Positions 54,880 through 63,847 of a stretch of DNA of 64,000 nucleotides are shown in pieces; within the stretch, counting starts at the first letter, position 1, and the number at the start of each line of letters is the position of its first letter. This stretch comes from Flavobacteriaceae bacterium EG-1 (GTDB lineage: Bacteria; Bacteroidota; Bacteroidia; Flavobacteriales; Flavobacteriaceae): assembly GCF_009649685.1 (NCBI RefSeq), contig NZ_WJPK01000001.1, positions 1 to 64,000 of the forward strand, in the 5' to 3' direction. The translations under genes and the position numbers were made by a program. Under the pieces are notes generated by a model, which saw nothing but the letters and a program-made list of their open reading frames with translations, did not search any database and had not been told where the DNA came from.

Positions 54880-55104
54880 TTAATATTCATCCTCGTTCCA
54901 GAGGTAGTCTTCTTCAGTTGGGTAGTCTGGCCAAATCTCTTCAATAGATTCATAAATTTCGCCACCTTCTTCTTCCATAGATTGTAAATTCTCTACAACT
55001 TCTAGAGGTGCTCCTGTTCTAATAGAGTAATCTATTAGTTCGTCTTTTGTGGCAGGCCAAGGTGCATCACTTAAATAAGATGCTAATTCTAATGTCCAAT
55101 ACAT
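54880..55104 (-). CDS. DUF2795 domain-containing protein
   Basis: 74 residues from the ATG at 55104 (MYWTLELASYLSDAPWP), the standard start in flavobacteria; an in-frame codon at 55194 adds 30 unlikely residues. The core DELIDYSIRTGAPLEVVENL is DUF2795, and the tail is very acidic (EEIWPDYPTEEDYLWNEDEY). A small soluble protein of unknown function, extremely conserved in this group. It is last of the operon that begins with the Lnb-like gene at 59581. Confidence 0.88.
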   Translation of the reverse strand: MYWTLELASYLSDAPWPATKDELIDYSIRTGAPLEVVENLQSMEEEGGEIYESIEEIWPDYPTEEDYLWNEDEY

Positions 55105-55239
55105 CGCAGTAATTTGATTTTTAATTTTTTGCAAAAATAATTTTATTACTGAAACAGCCAAGCTTTTTGGACTTATTTTATTCAGAAAATGCAATTATTT
55201 CAACCTTAATAATTTGATAACGGATAAATTACGGTTTTA

Positions 55240-55815
55240 TTAGCCGTTTTTTGCCGGCATCCATTTTATTTCATCCACGTTTAAATCTAGTGTCAACTTT
55301 CGTGCCAATACAAACAGGTAGTCGGATAATCTATTTAAATAAGTTAGAACGTTAATTTCAACGGGTTGCTGTTCATTTAAAACGGAGGTTGAACGCTCGG
55401 CTCGTCTACAGACAGTACGTGCAAGATGGCAGTACGAGACGATGAAATGACCTCCTGGAAGTATAAAATGAGTCATTTCAGGAAGATATTCATTCATCTG
55501 ATCAATTTCGTCTTCTAATGCTATAATGTCTGACGTGTTAATTTTATTAATATTCAACCTTTCTTTTCCGGATTTTAAAATTGCTTTTTTTGGATCGGTT
55601 GCCAAAATGGCACCCAGGGTAAATAATTTGTGTTGTATATGTAAAAGTAATTCTTTGTATTTCGAATCAATTTCTTGGTCTTTAAGTAAACCTATCCAAG
55701 AATTTAATTCATCAACACACCCTAAAGCCTCTATTCGAAGATGATGTTTGGAAACACGGGTTCCACCATATAATGAAGTTTGGCCTTTGTCACCGGTTTT
55801 AGTATATATTTTCAT
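55240..55815 (-). CDS. pduO: Cob(I)yrinic acid a,c-diamide adenosyltransferase (PduO/MMAB type)
   Basis: Transfers the adenosyl group of ATP to cob(I)alamin, making AdoCbl. 191 residues with the ATP-binding N-terminus IYTKTGDKGQTSLYGGTRVSK and the helical-bundle motif CRRAERSTSVL plus NRLSDYLFVLAR. Together with meaB (27046-28086) it implies an AdoCbl-dependent methylmalonyl-CoA mutase in this organism. It lies 40 bp after the small membrane protein gene in the same operon. Confidence 0.94.
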   Translation of the reverse strand: MKIYTKTGDKGQTSLYGGTRVSKHHLRIEALGCVDELNSWIGLLKDQEIDSKYKELLLHIQHKLFTLGAILATDPKKAILKSGKERLNINKINTSDIIALEDEIDQMNEYLPEMTHFILPGGHFIVSYCHLARTVCRRAERSTSVLNEQQPVEINVLTYLNRLSDYLFVLARKLTLDLNVDEIKWMPAKNG

Positions 55816-55855
55816 AAATATTATTTAGTTTGAAATACTAAAAGCTCCTTTAGTT

Positions 55856-56002
55856 TTACTGTTTTCTATCTCTTTCTTTTCTTGTACCGCCTTCCATAAA
55901 TTTTTTAGACCGTCGTTGTCTAGATCTATTTCTATTTCGAATTGAAATAATTAGATAAATAGCGAATAGAACCCCTGTTACAATGTATATTGATTTGTCC
56001 AT
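55856..56002 (-). CDS. Small membrane protein with arginine-rich tail
   Basis: 48 residues. One hydrophobic helix (about 5-20, IYIVTGVLFAIYLIIS) is followed by an extremely basic tail (RNRNRSRQRRSKKF, then GGTRKERDRKQ). ATG at 56002, stop at 55856. It fits exactly between the methyltransferase-like gene (18 bp away) and the adenosyltransferase (41 bp away) on the same strand, which argues that it is real. N-out/C-in topology is expected. Function unknown. Confidence 0.68.
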   Translation of the reverse strand: MDKSIYIVTGVLFAIYLIISIRNRNRSRQRRSKKFMEGGTRKERDRKQ

Positions 56003-56019
56003 ATTCTAAAAATACTCGT

Positions 56020-56517
56020 TTATAGTCTAATCTTAAAATGTTCTTTAACTTGTTCTTTTCTTTTAAAGACAACACCGCAATAAAAGAAATCTATAGTTAC
56101 CGTTGCCGATTCTTGCTTAATTATTTGTTTCCAAAGTTGACTCGAATGTTCTGTTTTATAGGGATCATTAATAATTAGCATTGAATTGTTGTGTGCTTTA
56201 TCTTCTGATAAGAAGGTTTCTAAAACTTGAATGGTAGGTGCATTTTCATACATAAGGTCAATACTATTCTTGTCAAATTCACATTGCTTAAATTTTTTAT
56301 TTATCAATTCTGAAACCAAAGGGTTATTATTAACGGTAATAAATTTATAGTTAAAATATGCGATACTCTTTAGTAATAGATCTAGGGTTTTAGAATTCTT
56401 ATGTACTTTGTTCTGATATATGCATTTCGTAATATAATTAAAAACAAAAGGTGAATGAACCCCATGTTGATTGGTGGCTGACAATAAGAATTTTAGATGC
56501 TTAAGAAATATAGACAT
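56020..56517 (-). CDS. Truncated/degenerate SAM methyltransferase-like protein
   Basis: 165 residues. The N-terminus (LLSATNQHGVHSPFVFNYI, about 11-29) and C-terminus (TVTIDFFYCGVVFKRKEQ, then KEHFKIRL) match a Bacteroidota family of class I methyltransferases of ~230-260 residues. The middle is shorter, and the glycine-rich SAM loop (a LELGTSxG-type motif) is missing, replaced by FNYKFITVNNNPLVSELI. The protein is therefore unlikely to bind SAM normally, yet it has no stop or frameshift and sits within an intact operon. It may have a non-catalytic role. Confidence 0.68.
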   Translation of the reverse strand: MSIFLKHLKFLLSATNQHGVHSPFVFNYITKCIYQNKVHKNSKTLDLLLKSIAYFNYKFITVNNNPLVSELINKKFKQCEFDKNSIDLMYENAPTIQVLETFLSEDKAHNNSMLIINDPYKTEHSSQLWKQIIKQESATVTIDFFYCGVVFKRKEQVKEHFKIRL

Positions 56518-56525
56518 TTTTAAGA

Positions 56526-58406
56526 TTACCCTTCAATTATTGCAGAAAGTTCGAACCAACGTTCTGTTTTTCTTTCAATACTATCTATAGCTTGTTTTAG
56601 TTGCATAGACAGCGTGTCAATTTCTTCACCTTCTAACGATTCGGTGGAAAAGCGATTTTGAATTTTTTCCTTTTGCTCTTCCAATTGTTGAATTTCCTTT
56701 TCGAGTTTATTATATTCTTTTTGTTGCGTATACGTTAGTTTATTGTTCTGACTGTCGTTTTTCCAAGATTTTTTTGTTTTTGCCTCTTGTTTTACTGCTT
56801 CTTTTTTTTCTCGCTCAACAAGAACTAAACTGCTTTCATATTCACGATAATCGGAATAATTTCCTGGAAAATCTAGAATCTCTCCTTCACCTTTAAAAAC
56901 AAAGAGGTGGTCTACTATTTTATCCATAAAATAACGATCATGAGATACTACAATTAAACAACCCGGAAAATCGAGTAAGAAATTTTCCAAGATATTTAAG
57001 GTAACAATATCTAAGTCGTTTGTGGGCTCATCTAAAATTAAAAAATTAGGATTTTGAATCAGTACAGTACATAAATACAGGCGTTTTCTTTCACCGCCAC
57101 TTAATTTTGCAACAAAATCATATTGTTTTTTTCGGTCAAAAAGAAAGCGTTCTAAAAGTTGTTGTGCAGAAATTTGTCTTCCTTTTTTAAGTGGGATATA
57201 ATCACCAAACTCCTTAATTACATCAATTACTTTTTGACCCTCTTTTATTTGAATTCCACTTTGCGTATAGTATCCAAATTTTAAAGTGTCTCCGGTTACA
57301 ATTTTACCAGCATCAGGTTTGTCATTTCCTGTAATTAGATTTAAAAAAGTAGATTTTCCAGTTCCATTTTTGCCAATAATTCCAATTCGATCACCTCTTT
57401 GAAAATTGTATTCAAATTGATTTAGAATAGTTTTACCTGGGTAAGATTTTGAAATTTTATGCAATTCTAGAATTTTGTTTCCCATTCGGTCCATGTTAAT
57501 TTCTAACTGAACTTCGTGATCATTCCTTCTTTTGCTAGCCCGAGCTTTTATTTCTGAAAAATCATCTATTCTAGATTTCGATTTTGTTGTCCGAGCCTTT
57601 GGTTGTCTGCGCATCCAATCCAACTCTTTTTTAAAAAGGCGTTTTGATTTATGTAATTCTACGTCCTCTTGTTCAATACGTGCTTCTTTTTTTTCTAGGT
57701 AATAGCTATAGTTGCCTTTATAAGAATAAAGCTGTCCGTTATCTAATTCTAATATTTCATTACAAACACGTTCTAAGAAATAACGATCATGGGTAACCAT
57801 AAATAAAGACAGGTTTTCTTTAGCAAAATATTCTTCTAACCACTCAATCATTTCTAGGTCTAAGTGGTTGGTAGGTTCATCTAATATTAATAAATCTGGT
57901 TTGTTTATAAGGGCATTTGCAAGCGATAGCCTTTTTTTTTGTCCACCTGAAAGCTTACCTACTTTCGCAGATAGCTCATCTAGTTTTAATTTAAATAAAA
58001 TTTGTTTGTATAATGTCTCAAAATCCCAAGCATTGTAACGCTCCATATCTTCAAATGCAGCTTGATAAAGATCTTCGTTTTCTGGATTTTTCAATGCATT
58101 TTCGTACCGTTCAATAACTTTTAAAACTTCATTGTCGGAGGCGAAAATAGTTTGTTCAATAGTTAAATTGGGGTCTAAGTCAGGTTCTTGTTGTAGAAAT
58201 GATACTCTAATATCTTTTCGAAAATTTATTTGTCCGGCATCAGCAGTATCTAGGCCTGCTAAAATTTTTAGAATGGAAGTTTTACCAGTTCCATTTTTGG
58301 CTATCAATGCAATTTTTTGATCTTTATTTATGCCAAATGATAGGTCTTCAAATAAGACCAATTCGCCATATGATTTTTTTATTCGTTCTATTGTGGCAAG
58401 ATTCAT
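56526..58406 (-). CDS. uup: ABC-F family ATPase (Uup-like)
   Basis: A cytoplasmic translation-factor-type ATPase of 626 residues with two ABC domains and no membrane part. Domain 1 has AKNGTGKTS, LSGGQKKRLSLANAL and LLILDEPTNHLD; domain 2 has GKNGTGKST, LSGGERKRLYLCTVL and FLILDEPTNDLD. The linker (~235-310) is charged, and the last ~65 residues form a Uup-type C-terminal coiled coil. ABC-F proteins act at the ribosome exit or tRNA sites. It lies five bases after the Lnb-like gene. Confidence 0.93.
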   Translation of the reverse strand: MNLATIERIKKSYGELVLFEDLSFGINKDQKIALIAKNGTGKTSILKILAGLDTADAGQINFRKDIRVSFLQQEPDLDPNLTIEQTIFASDNEVLKVIERYENALKNPENEDLYQAAFEDMERYNAWDFETLYKQILFKLKLDELSAKVGKLSGGQKKRLSLANALINKPDLLILDEPTNHLDLEMIEWLEEYFAKENLSLFMVTHDRYFLERVCNEILELDNGQLYSYKGNYSYYLEKKEARIEQEDVELHKSKRLFKKELDWMRRQPKARTTKSKSRIDDFSEIKARASKRRNDHEVQLEINMDRMGNKILELHKISKSYPGKTILNQFEYNFQRGDRIGIIGKNGTGKSTFLNLITGNDKPDAGKIVTGDTLKFGYYTQSGIQIKEGQKVIDVIKEFGDYIPLKKGRQISAQQLLERFLFDRKKQYDFVAKLSGGERKRLYLCTVLIQNPNFLILDEPTNDLDIVTLNILENFLLDFPGCLIVVSHDRYFMDKIVDHLFVFKGEGEILDFPGNYSDYREYESSLVLVEREKKEAVKQEAKTKKSWKNDSQNNKLTYTQQKEYNKLEKEIQQLEEQKEKIQNRFSTESLEGEEIDTLSMQLKQAIDSIERKTERWFELSAIIEG

Positions 58407-58411
58407 TCGAA

Positions 58412-59581
58412 TTATTCTTTTGAAGAAAATCTGTTGTATAAAAACAGATAACGAGTTAGTAATAATAAAATAAATGGGATGATTAAGACTGAGAATGATT
58501 GCACTTTAACTAACCATATAAAACACGTACAAATGAGCAATATGAATAAAAGCATTAAGTATTTCGAAATCCATTTGGGAGGCGTTTTTTTAAGTAAATA
58601 GAAAGCAACAATTATATTTAAAGGGAAAAGCCAAAGTATATTGAAATTATTTACAGTCCAAATATGATCAGTTAAGAACCATAAATAAAAAATTAGGATA
58701 CCGTGTAAGCCAGTAACTAGAAATAGAAAAAAATCAAACCAACGACTTCGCTTGTTTTTTTTATAATCAAAATACGTTACAATGCTTGTAATTATTAAAA
58801 ATAAAATAAACCAGAATAGTGGTGTAAGTAAAAAGTTGTTTTTAGATTCTTGCTTAACTGCGGAAACAATTTCTTTTTCACTCGGACTCAATAGTTGATT
58901 TTCTAACTTTGATGTTTTTAATTGTTTGCTTACATACACGGGTAAAAACATATGCTCTTCAGGTGTCGCTTTTCTGTCGATTACCGAACCCAGTGCTAAA
59001 TCTATACCGAATTGCCCCCAAGTATTGGTCTTTAAATTGTGTCGCATTAACTCGCGAAATGTATAAAGTGTATCAATGTAATTTGCGTTAAAAACAAGTT
59101 GATCGCCAAAAACTTTTTTTTGTACATCCCAAATTTTAGTTGCGCAATTGTTTAGTAAATAATCGTATTTATAGATTCTGTTTTCTGGTCTGGCATTATT
59201 TTCTAAAAATAGAAATAACTCATTACGCTGCTCTAGAGAAAGATTTAAATTTTGTTCTCTTACCCATCTATTTTCTAATTTATATTCATAAATGAAATCT
59301 GAAAAATAGCTACGAGCTAACATGTAATCCATTCTGCCTTGAGAAAATTCATAGTAAAATGCTGATCCTCTAGCATCGAAAACACCATAATTATAGACAA
59401 TGTCAATATTATACTTTAAATCTTGAATTCTAATTGCACTATGGCCAAAAGCAGTATAAAGGACCTCACCAGGTCCGCAAGTGAGTACACTAACCTTTGA
59501 GCTAGGGGATAACTGTACCTTCTGAGCGAATGTGGTGGTTACGAAAATTAAATAAAATAAAAGAAGAAAAAATTTCCGCAT
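58412..59581 (-). CDS. DUF4105/Lnb-type membrane protein (putative lipoprotein N-acyltransferase)
   Basis: 389 residues. After a signal sequence (to ~19, TTTFAQ) comes the DUF4105/Lnb periplasmic domain: CGPGEVLYTAFGHSAIRI with H47, and YDYLLNNCATKIW with C146, a Cys/His pair able to act as an acyl-transfer centre. The C-terminal ~135 residues form about five membrane helices. Related Lnb proteins of Bacteroides add the third acyl chain to lipoproteins in place of Lnt; assigning that activity here is inference. First gene of the six-gene minus-strand operon. Confidence 0.85.
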   Translation of the reverse strand: MRKFFLLLFYLIFVTTTFAQKVQLSPSSKVSVLTCGPGEVLYTAFGHSAIRIQDLKYNIDIVYNYGVFDARGSAFYYEFSQGRMDYMLARSYFSDFIYEYKLENRWVREQNLNLSLEQRNELFLFLENNARPENRIYKYDYLLNNCATKIWDVQKKVFGDQLVFNANYIDTLYTFRELMRHNLKTNTWGQFGIDLALGSVIDRKATPEEHMFLPVYVSKQLKTSKLENQLLSPSEKEIVSAVKQESKNNFLLTPLFWFILFLIITSIVTYFDYKKNKRSRWFDFFLFLVTGLHGILIFYLWFLTDHIWTVNNFNILWLFPLNIIVAFYLLKKTPPKWISKYLMLLFILLICTCFIWLVKVQSFSVLIIPFILLLLTRYLFLYNRFSSKE

Positions 59582-59681
59582 TTTAAATTAGTATGGGTGT
59601 AATACGCAAATATCCGAATAAAATATGGCACTATGTAAAAGCAATGTAATTTGTATTATTTTTACCAAAATCATTTATAAA

Positions 59682-60410
59682 ATGAAAAGGCATATACCTA
59701 ATTTTATTACGCTACTTAATGTTTTTTGTGGATGTGTTGCAGCTGTTTTTGCTGTAATGAATCAGCTTGAGATAGCTGCAGTATTTGTTTTTTTAGGTAT
59801 TTTTTTCGACTTTTTTGATGGTTTAGCAGCCCGGCTTTTGGATGTAAGAAGTGAATTAGGAGTGCAGTTAGATTCGCTAGCAGATATGATAACCAGTGGG
59901 TTAGTTCCGGGTATAGTTATGTATCAATTATTGATAATGTCTGAAACAGGTGGTTGGAATGTGACTACACACATGCAGAATTTGGAGATTTCCATATTGC
60001 CGTTTTTTGGTTTTCTTATAACCATGGGATCGGCATATCGATTAGCAAAATTTAATATTGATGAAAATCAACAAGAGAGCTTTGTAGGACTACCAACACC
60101 TGCAAATGCCTTGCTAATTATCTCGTTACCGCTTATTATGATATATCATAATAATGAATATATCAATGATGTTATTTTAAATGAATGGTTTTTATTGGGG
60201 TTAACTATTTTGAGTGCTTATCTCTTAAATTCAAATATTGAATTATTTGCATTAAAGTTTAAGAAGTGGGGTTTTAAGGAGAACGCCTTAAGGTATATTT
60301 TTATAGTAATTAGCTTGGTGCTTTTAATTACAATGAAGTTCTTAGCAGTACCATTAATTATTATTTTTTACATCCTAAGTTCAGTTATATCAAATATCAA
60401 AGTGCATTAG
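59682..60410 (+). CDS. pssA: CDP-diacylglycerol-serine O-phosphatidyltransferase
   Basis: Makes phosphatidylserine, precursor of phosphatidylethanolamine, at the inner membrane. 242 residues from the ATG at 59682 (KRHIPNFITLLN follows); an upstream in-frame start at 59625 would add 19 residues before the first helix. The CDP-alcohol phosphatidyltransferase motif DGxxAR-x8-GxxxDxxxD reads DGLAAR at 46-51, G60, D64 and D68. About six to seven helices follow. It is divergent from the Lnb-like gene. Confidence 0.93.
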   Translation: MKRHIPNFITLLNVFCGCVAAVFAVMNQLEIAAVFVFLGIFFDFFDGLAARLLDVRSELGVQLDSLADMITSGLVPGIVMYQLLIMSETGGWNVTTHMQNLEISILPFFGFLITMGSAYRLAKFNIDENQQESFVGLPTPANALLIISLPLIMIYHNNEYINDVILNEWFLLGLTILSAYLLNSNIELFALKFKKWGFKENALRYIFIVISLVLLITMKFLAVPLIIIFYILSSVISNIKVH

Positions 60411-60504
60411 CTTAAGTTTAAACAGCAAATAAGTTCACTTCCTATAATTTGTGAAAATTAAAATTAAGTTCAATTTATGTTTGTTTAGGAAACCCCGAAA
60501 ATGC

Positions 60505-60522
60505 TAGGCTAATTAGCCTAGT
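60505..60522. repeat. 18-bp perfect palindrome
   Basis: CTAGGCTAATTAGCCTAG, fully self-complementary, lies about 95 bp after pssA and 43 bp before DUF1801. There is no following T-run. It may be a protein-binding operator or a weak hairpin. Confidence 0.5.
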
Positions 60523-60564
60523 TACGTTAATTTTTGTAGCTTTAGGGCATACAACCTAATTGCT

Positions 60565-60906
60565 ATGAATAAAATAAAAGAAGTTACCGACTATATTGCT
60601 GGAGCTTCAAGAGAACAAAAAGAAGTGCTAAGTACTCTTAGAGAACTAATTGGAAAAGCGAATCCAGAGGTGGCAGAGAATTTTAAATGGAGCAGGCCCG
60701 TATATGCTACTGAAAAGGATTTTTGTTATCTACAGTTCAATAAAAAGCATGTTAATCTAGGTTTTTTCCAATTTGATAATATTGACGACCCGAACAATCT
60801 ATTACAAGGCACGGGTAAAGAGATGCGCCATATAAAAATCGAAGATGGCTCTAAATTGAATCCGCCTGTACTTTATAAAATGATTAAACAGGCTTCGAAG
60901 TCTTAA
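60565..60906 (+). CDS. DUF1801 domain-containing protein
   Basis: A 113-residue soluble protein of the DUF1801/YdhG-like fold. Landmarks are LRELIGKANPEVAENFKWSR, YLQFNKKHVNLGFF and RHIKIEDGSKLNPP. Members are small and uncharacterised; some resemble iron-chaperone-like frataxin folds. It is convergent with lptB, with only 13 bp between the stops. The conserved start MNKIKEVTDYIAG supports the chosen ATG. Confidence 0.87.
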   Translation: MNKIKEVTDYIAGASREQKEVLSTLRELIGKANPEVAENFKWSRPVYATEKDFCYLQFNKKHVNLGFFQFDNIDDPNNLLQGTGKEMRHIKIEDGSKLNPPVLYKMIKQASKS

Positions 60907-60919
60907 ATGCTAGCTTGTT

Positions 60920-61660
60920 TTATGGTGTAATTTTCTTTTTACGAAGTTCAAAGTTTTTACCTAAATATACTTTACGTACCATTTCATCTGCAGCGAGGTC
61001 TTCTGGAACACCTGATTTCAAAATTCCGCCCTCAAACATTAGATACGAACGCTCTGTAATAGCTAAGGTTTCTTGTACATTATGATCAGTAATTAATATT
61101 CCAATGTTTTTGTCTTTTAAATGAGCAACAATAGTTTGAATATCTTCTACAGCAACCGGGTCTACACCAGCGAAGGGTTCATCTAATAATATAAATTTAG
61201 GGTCGGTTGCTAAGGCTCTAGCTATTTCAGTTCTGCGCCGTTCACCACCTGAAAGTAAATCACCGCGACTTTTACGTATATGTCCAAGGCTAAATTCTTC
61301 TATTAGAGCTTCCATTTTCATAAGTTGCTCTTTTTTACTCAATTTGGTTAATTGTAAAACACTTAAAATATTTTTTTCAATGCTTAATTTTCGAAACACA
61401 GAAGCCTCTTGTGCTAAATACCCTATGCCATTTTGCGCACGCTTATACATAGCAAAGTTGGTAATTTCCATGTCATCTAAGAAAATCTTACCGCCATTAG
61501 GTTTGATGAGGCCAACAATCATGTAAAATGAAGTTGTTTTACCGGCACCATTAGGGCCCAGTAATCCAACAATTTCACCTTGATTAACTTCTAGAGAAAT
61601 ACCTTTAACAACCTTTCGGCCGCTATAAGTTTTCATAATATTTTCTGCTCTTAGCTTCAT
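60920..61660 (-). CDS. lptB: LPS export ABC transporter ATP-binding protein
   Basis: The ATPase that powers extraction of LPS from the inner membrane by LptFGC. 246 residues from the ATG at 61660 (KLRAENIMKTYSG follows); an earlier in-frame codon at 61678 is possible. Walker A GPNGAGKTTSFYMI, Q-loop YLAQEASVFRKL, LptB-type signature LLSGGERRRTEIARAL, and FILLDEPFAGVDP are present, the last being diagnostic for LptB. The genes for LptF/G/C are not here. tatC lies upstream. Confidence 0.95.
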   Translation of the reverse strand: MKLRAENIMKTYSGRKVVKGISLEVNQGEIVGLLGPNGAGKTTSFYMIVGLIKPNGGKIFLDDMEITNFAMYKRAQNGIGYLAQEASVFRKLSIEKNILSVLQLTKLSKKEQLMKMEALIEEFSLGHIRKSRGDLLSGGERRRTEIARALATDPKFILLDEPFAGVDPVAVEDIQTIVAHLKDKNIGILITDHNVQETLAITERSYLMFEGGILKSGVPEDLAADEMVRKVYLGKNFELRKKKITP

Positions 61661-61786
61661 TTTGTGCACGAAGTACAATTTTATTAATAGTCAAGCGAAG
61701 AAATGTAAATCTTCCTAAATTGATTAACGATTTATTTTTCAAATCTAAAACATATTACCACAGCTAATTGGTAAATGCACTATTAT

Positions 61787-62641
61787 TTAACTTTTTTTGG
61801 CTCGTTTGGCTGCTAATTTAGCCTCTTTTTTGGCTTCATTCTTTAATACCCTTTTCGAAATATAGATACTAACTTGGTATAAAAACAAAATAGGAAGTGC
61901 CACTAAAATTTGACTTACTACATCTGGTGGAGTTACCACAGCTGCAAGGATTAAAACAACTACCAAGGATATTTTGCGATATTTTTTTAATATTTCTGGG
62001 GTAACCAATCCTACTTTAGTAAAAAAGTAAACGATAATTGGAAGTTCAAATATCAAACCACAAGCAATTACAGAAGTTCTAACAGTACCAATGAAGGAAG
62101 ATAAATCAATATTGTTACTTACCTCTTTACTAACTGTAAAAGTTGCTAAATAATTAATTGAAAGCGGTGCAACTAAATAATAGCCAAACAAGACCCCAGT
62201 AAAAAACAAGAATGAAGCTGCAAATATAAATCCTCTAGAATGCTTTCTTTCATTAGGATGTAGGCCTGGACTAATAAATTTCCACATTTCATAAAGTATG
62301 TATGGAAACCCTAAAATAAAACCTGCCCAGATAGAGGTCCAAATAAAAGCAGAAAACTGGCCAGACATTTCACGACTTTGAATAATTATAGGCAATTCAT
62401 CAGCACAAAAATTAGAATCAATACCTAGAAATGTACCTACTTTACAAAAGAACCTATAGGTTGGGAAATCCATGCTTTTAGGCCCAAAAATGATAATGTC
62501 AAAGATAAAGTCGCTAAGTAACAATGCAATTGCTGCAATAATTACTACCGCTAAGGTAGAACGAATGAGATGCCAGCGTAGTTCTTCAAGATGGTCTAAA
62601 AACGACATTTCATCAGGAGATTTGGTATTCTTTTTTGCCAT
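61787..62641 (-). CDS. tatC: Sec-independent protein translocase TatC
   Basis: The core receptor of twin-arginine export. 284 residues with six helices. The N-terminal MSFLDHLEELRWHLIRS (12-28) is the Tat signal-binding motif, and FGYYLVAPLSINYLATF and the PPDVVSQILVALPI block are also conserved. A long loop after helix 1 (about residues 52-90) with two cysteines is a Bacteroidota feature. Four Tat-type substrates are encoded in this window (19078, 32810, 33935, 49832). Its start overlaps the kdsD stop by one base. Confidence 0.95.
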   Translation of the reverse strand: MAKKNTKSPDEMSFLDHLEELRWHLIRSTLAVVIIAAIALLLSDFIFDIIIFGPKSMDFPTYRFFCKVGTFLGIDSNFCADELPIIIQSREMSGQFSAFIWTSIWAGFILGFPYILYEMWKFISPGLHPNERKHSRGFIFAASFLFFTGVLFGYYLVAPLSINYLATFTVSKEVSNNIDLSSFIGTVRTSVIACGLIFELPIIVYFFTKVGLVTPEILKKYRKISLVVVLILAAVVTPPDVVSQILVALPILFLYQVSIYISKRVLKNEAKKEAKLAAKRAKKS

Positions 62642-63606
62642 TATAGGATGCCTTCGTTGATTAGGTTGTGCAAATGTACAACGCCTGAATATTTTTCACC
62701 ATCTACAACTAACAATTGTGAGATACCTTTTTCTTGCATAATTTTTAATGCTTTAACAGCCAAAGCATCAGCTGAGATAGTTTTTGGATTTTTCGTCATT
62801 ATATCATTAGCGCTCAAACCATTTATTGTGTCATAATTGTTAAGCATTCGTCTAATATCGCCATCTGTTATTATTCCCACAACTTTATTGTCTTTAATTA
62901 CGGCAGCAGCACCCAGCATTTTTTTTGATATTTCAACTATTACTTCTTTAATGTCCGAATTATGAGCAATTTGCGGTTTTTGATTTTTTTCAGAAATATC
63001 CGATACACGCAGGTATAATTTTTTACCAAGAGCACCGCCAGGATGATATTTTGCAAAATCATCACTATCAAATCCTTTGATCTTAAGAAGGCATATGGCC
63101 AGAGCATCACCCATAACCATTTGCGCCGTTGTGCTTGTTGTTGGAGCTAGATTGTTTGGACAAGCTTCTTTTTCTACAAATGTGTTTAGCATAAAATCTG
63201 CTTGTTTTCCTAAAAATGAATCTTTCTTTCCGGTCATTGCTACTAACTTGTTATTAGCGCGCTTTATAAGTGGGACTAACATCTTTATTTCAGGGGTGTT
63301 TCCACTGTTGGAAATGCATATTACTACATCATCTTTTTGTATAGTACCAAGATCTCCATGTATAGCATCTGCGGCATGCATAAAAATTGCAGGTGTACCT
63401 GTAGAATTTAATGTGGCCACAATTTTATTTGCAACGATTGCACTTTTACCAATCCCAGAGACAATAACGCGACCCTTTGAAGCAATAATACATTCTACAA
63501 TAGCAGTAAAATCATTATCTAATAAATTGGATAAGTTTTGAATTGCTGCAGATTCTTCTAGAATTGTTTTTTTTGCTAGACTTAAAATTTGATTTGAATT
63601 ACTCAA
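62641..63606 (-). CDS. kdsD: D-arabinose-5-phosphate isomerase (KpsF/GutQ family)
   Basis: Converts ribulose-5-phosphate to arabinose-5-phosphate, the first step to Kdo for lipopolysaccharide. 321 residues: a SIS domain (about 35-170; GRVIVSGIGKSAIVANKI, then ISNSGNTPEIK and the PTTSTTAQMVMGDALA block) followed by two CBS domains (about 205-321). Sits directly upstream of tatC with a one-base overlap, so the two are coupled. recQ starts divergently 241 bp away. Confidence 0.95.
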   Translation of the reverse strand: MSNSNQILSLAKKTILEESAAIQNLSNLLDNDFTAIVECIIASKGRVIVSGIGKSAIVANKIVATLNSTGTPAIFMHAADAIHGDLGTIQKDDVVICISNSGNTPEIKMLVPLIKRANNKLVAMTGKKDSFLGKQADFMLNTFVEKEACPNNLAPTTSTTAQMVMGDALAICLLKIKGFDSDDFAKYHPGGALGKKLYLRVSDISEKNQKPQIAHNSDIKEVIVEISKKMLGAAAVIKDNKVVGIITDGDIRRMLNNYDTINGLSANDIMTKNPKTISADALAVKALKIMQEKGISQLLVVDGEKYSGVVHLHNLINEGIL

Positions 63607-63746
63607 GTATTTTATTTGTGTTCGATTCGCTAATTAATAAAACTATAAAATTATGCGAACATTTTTAAAAGAATGTTTTATATTTATAAGAATACAAAAT
63701 TAAGTATTCTATGCGTATACTAGGATAATTATTACAATCAGTTGAT

Positions 63747-63754
63747 TATCTTTG
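63747..63754 (+). promoter_or_regulatory. Candidate -7 box for recQ
   Basis: TATCTTTG matches TAnnTTTG, about 94 nt before the recQ start in the kdsD/recQ divergent region. No clear TTG at -33. Confidence 0.35.
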
Positions 63755-63847
63755 AACTAGCAAAATTAAAATGATACAATACCTCTCAAACTATATTTTC
63801 CAATTCGTAAGAATTTTATTACTAAATTGTAAAAATAAAACCCCGTT

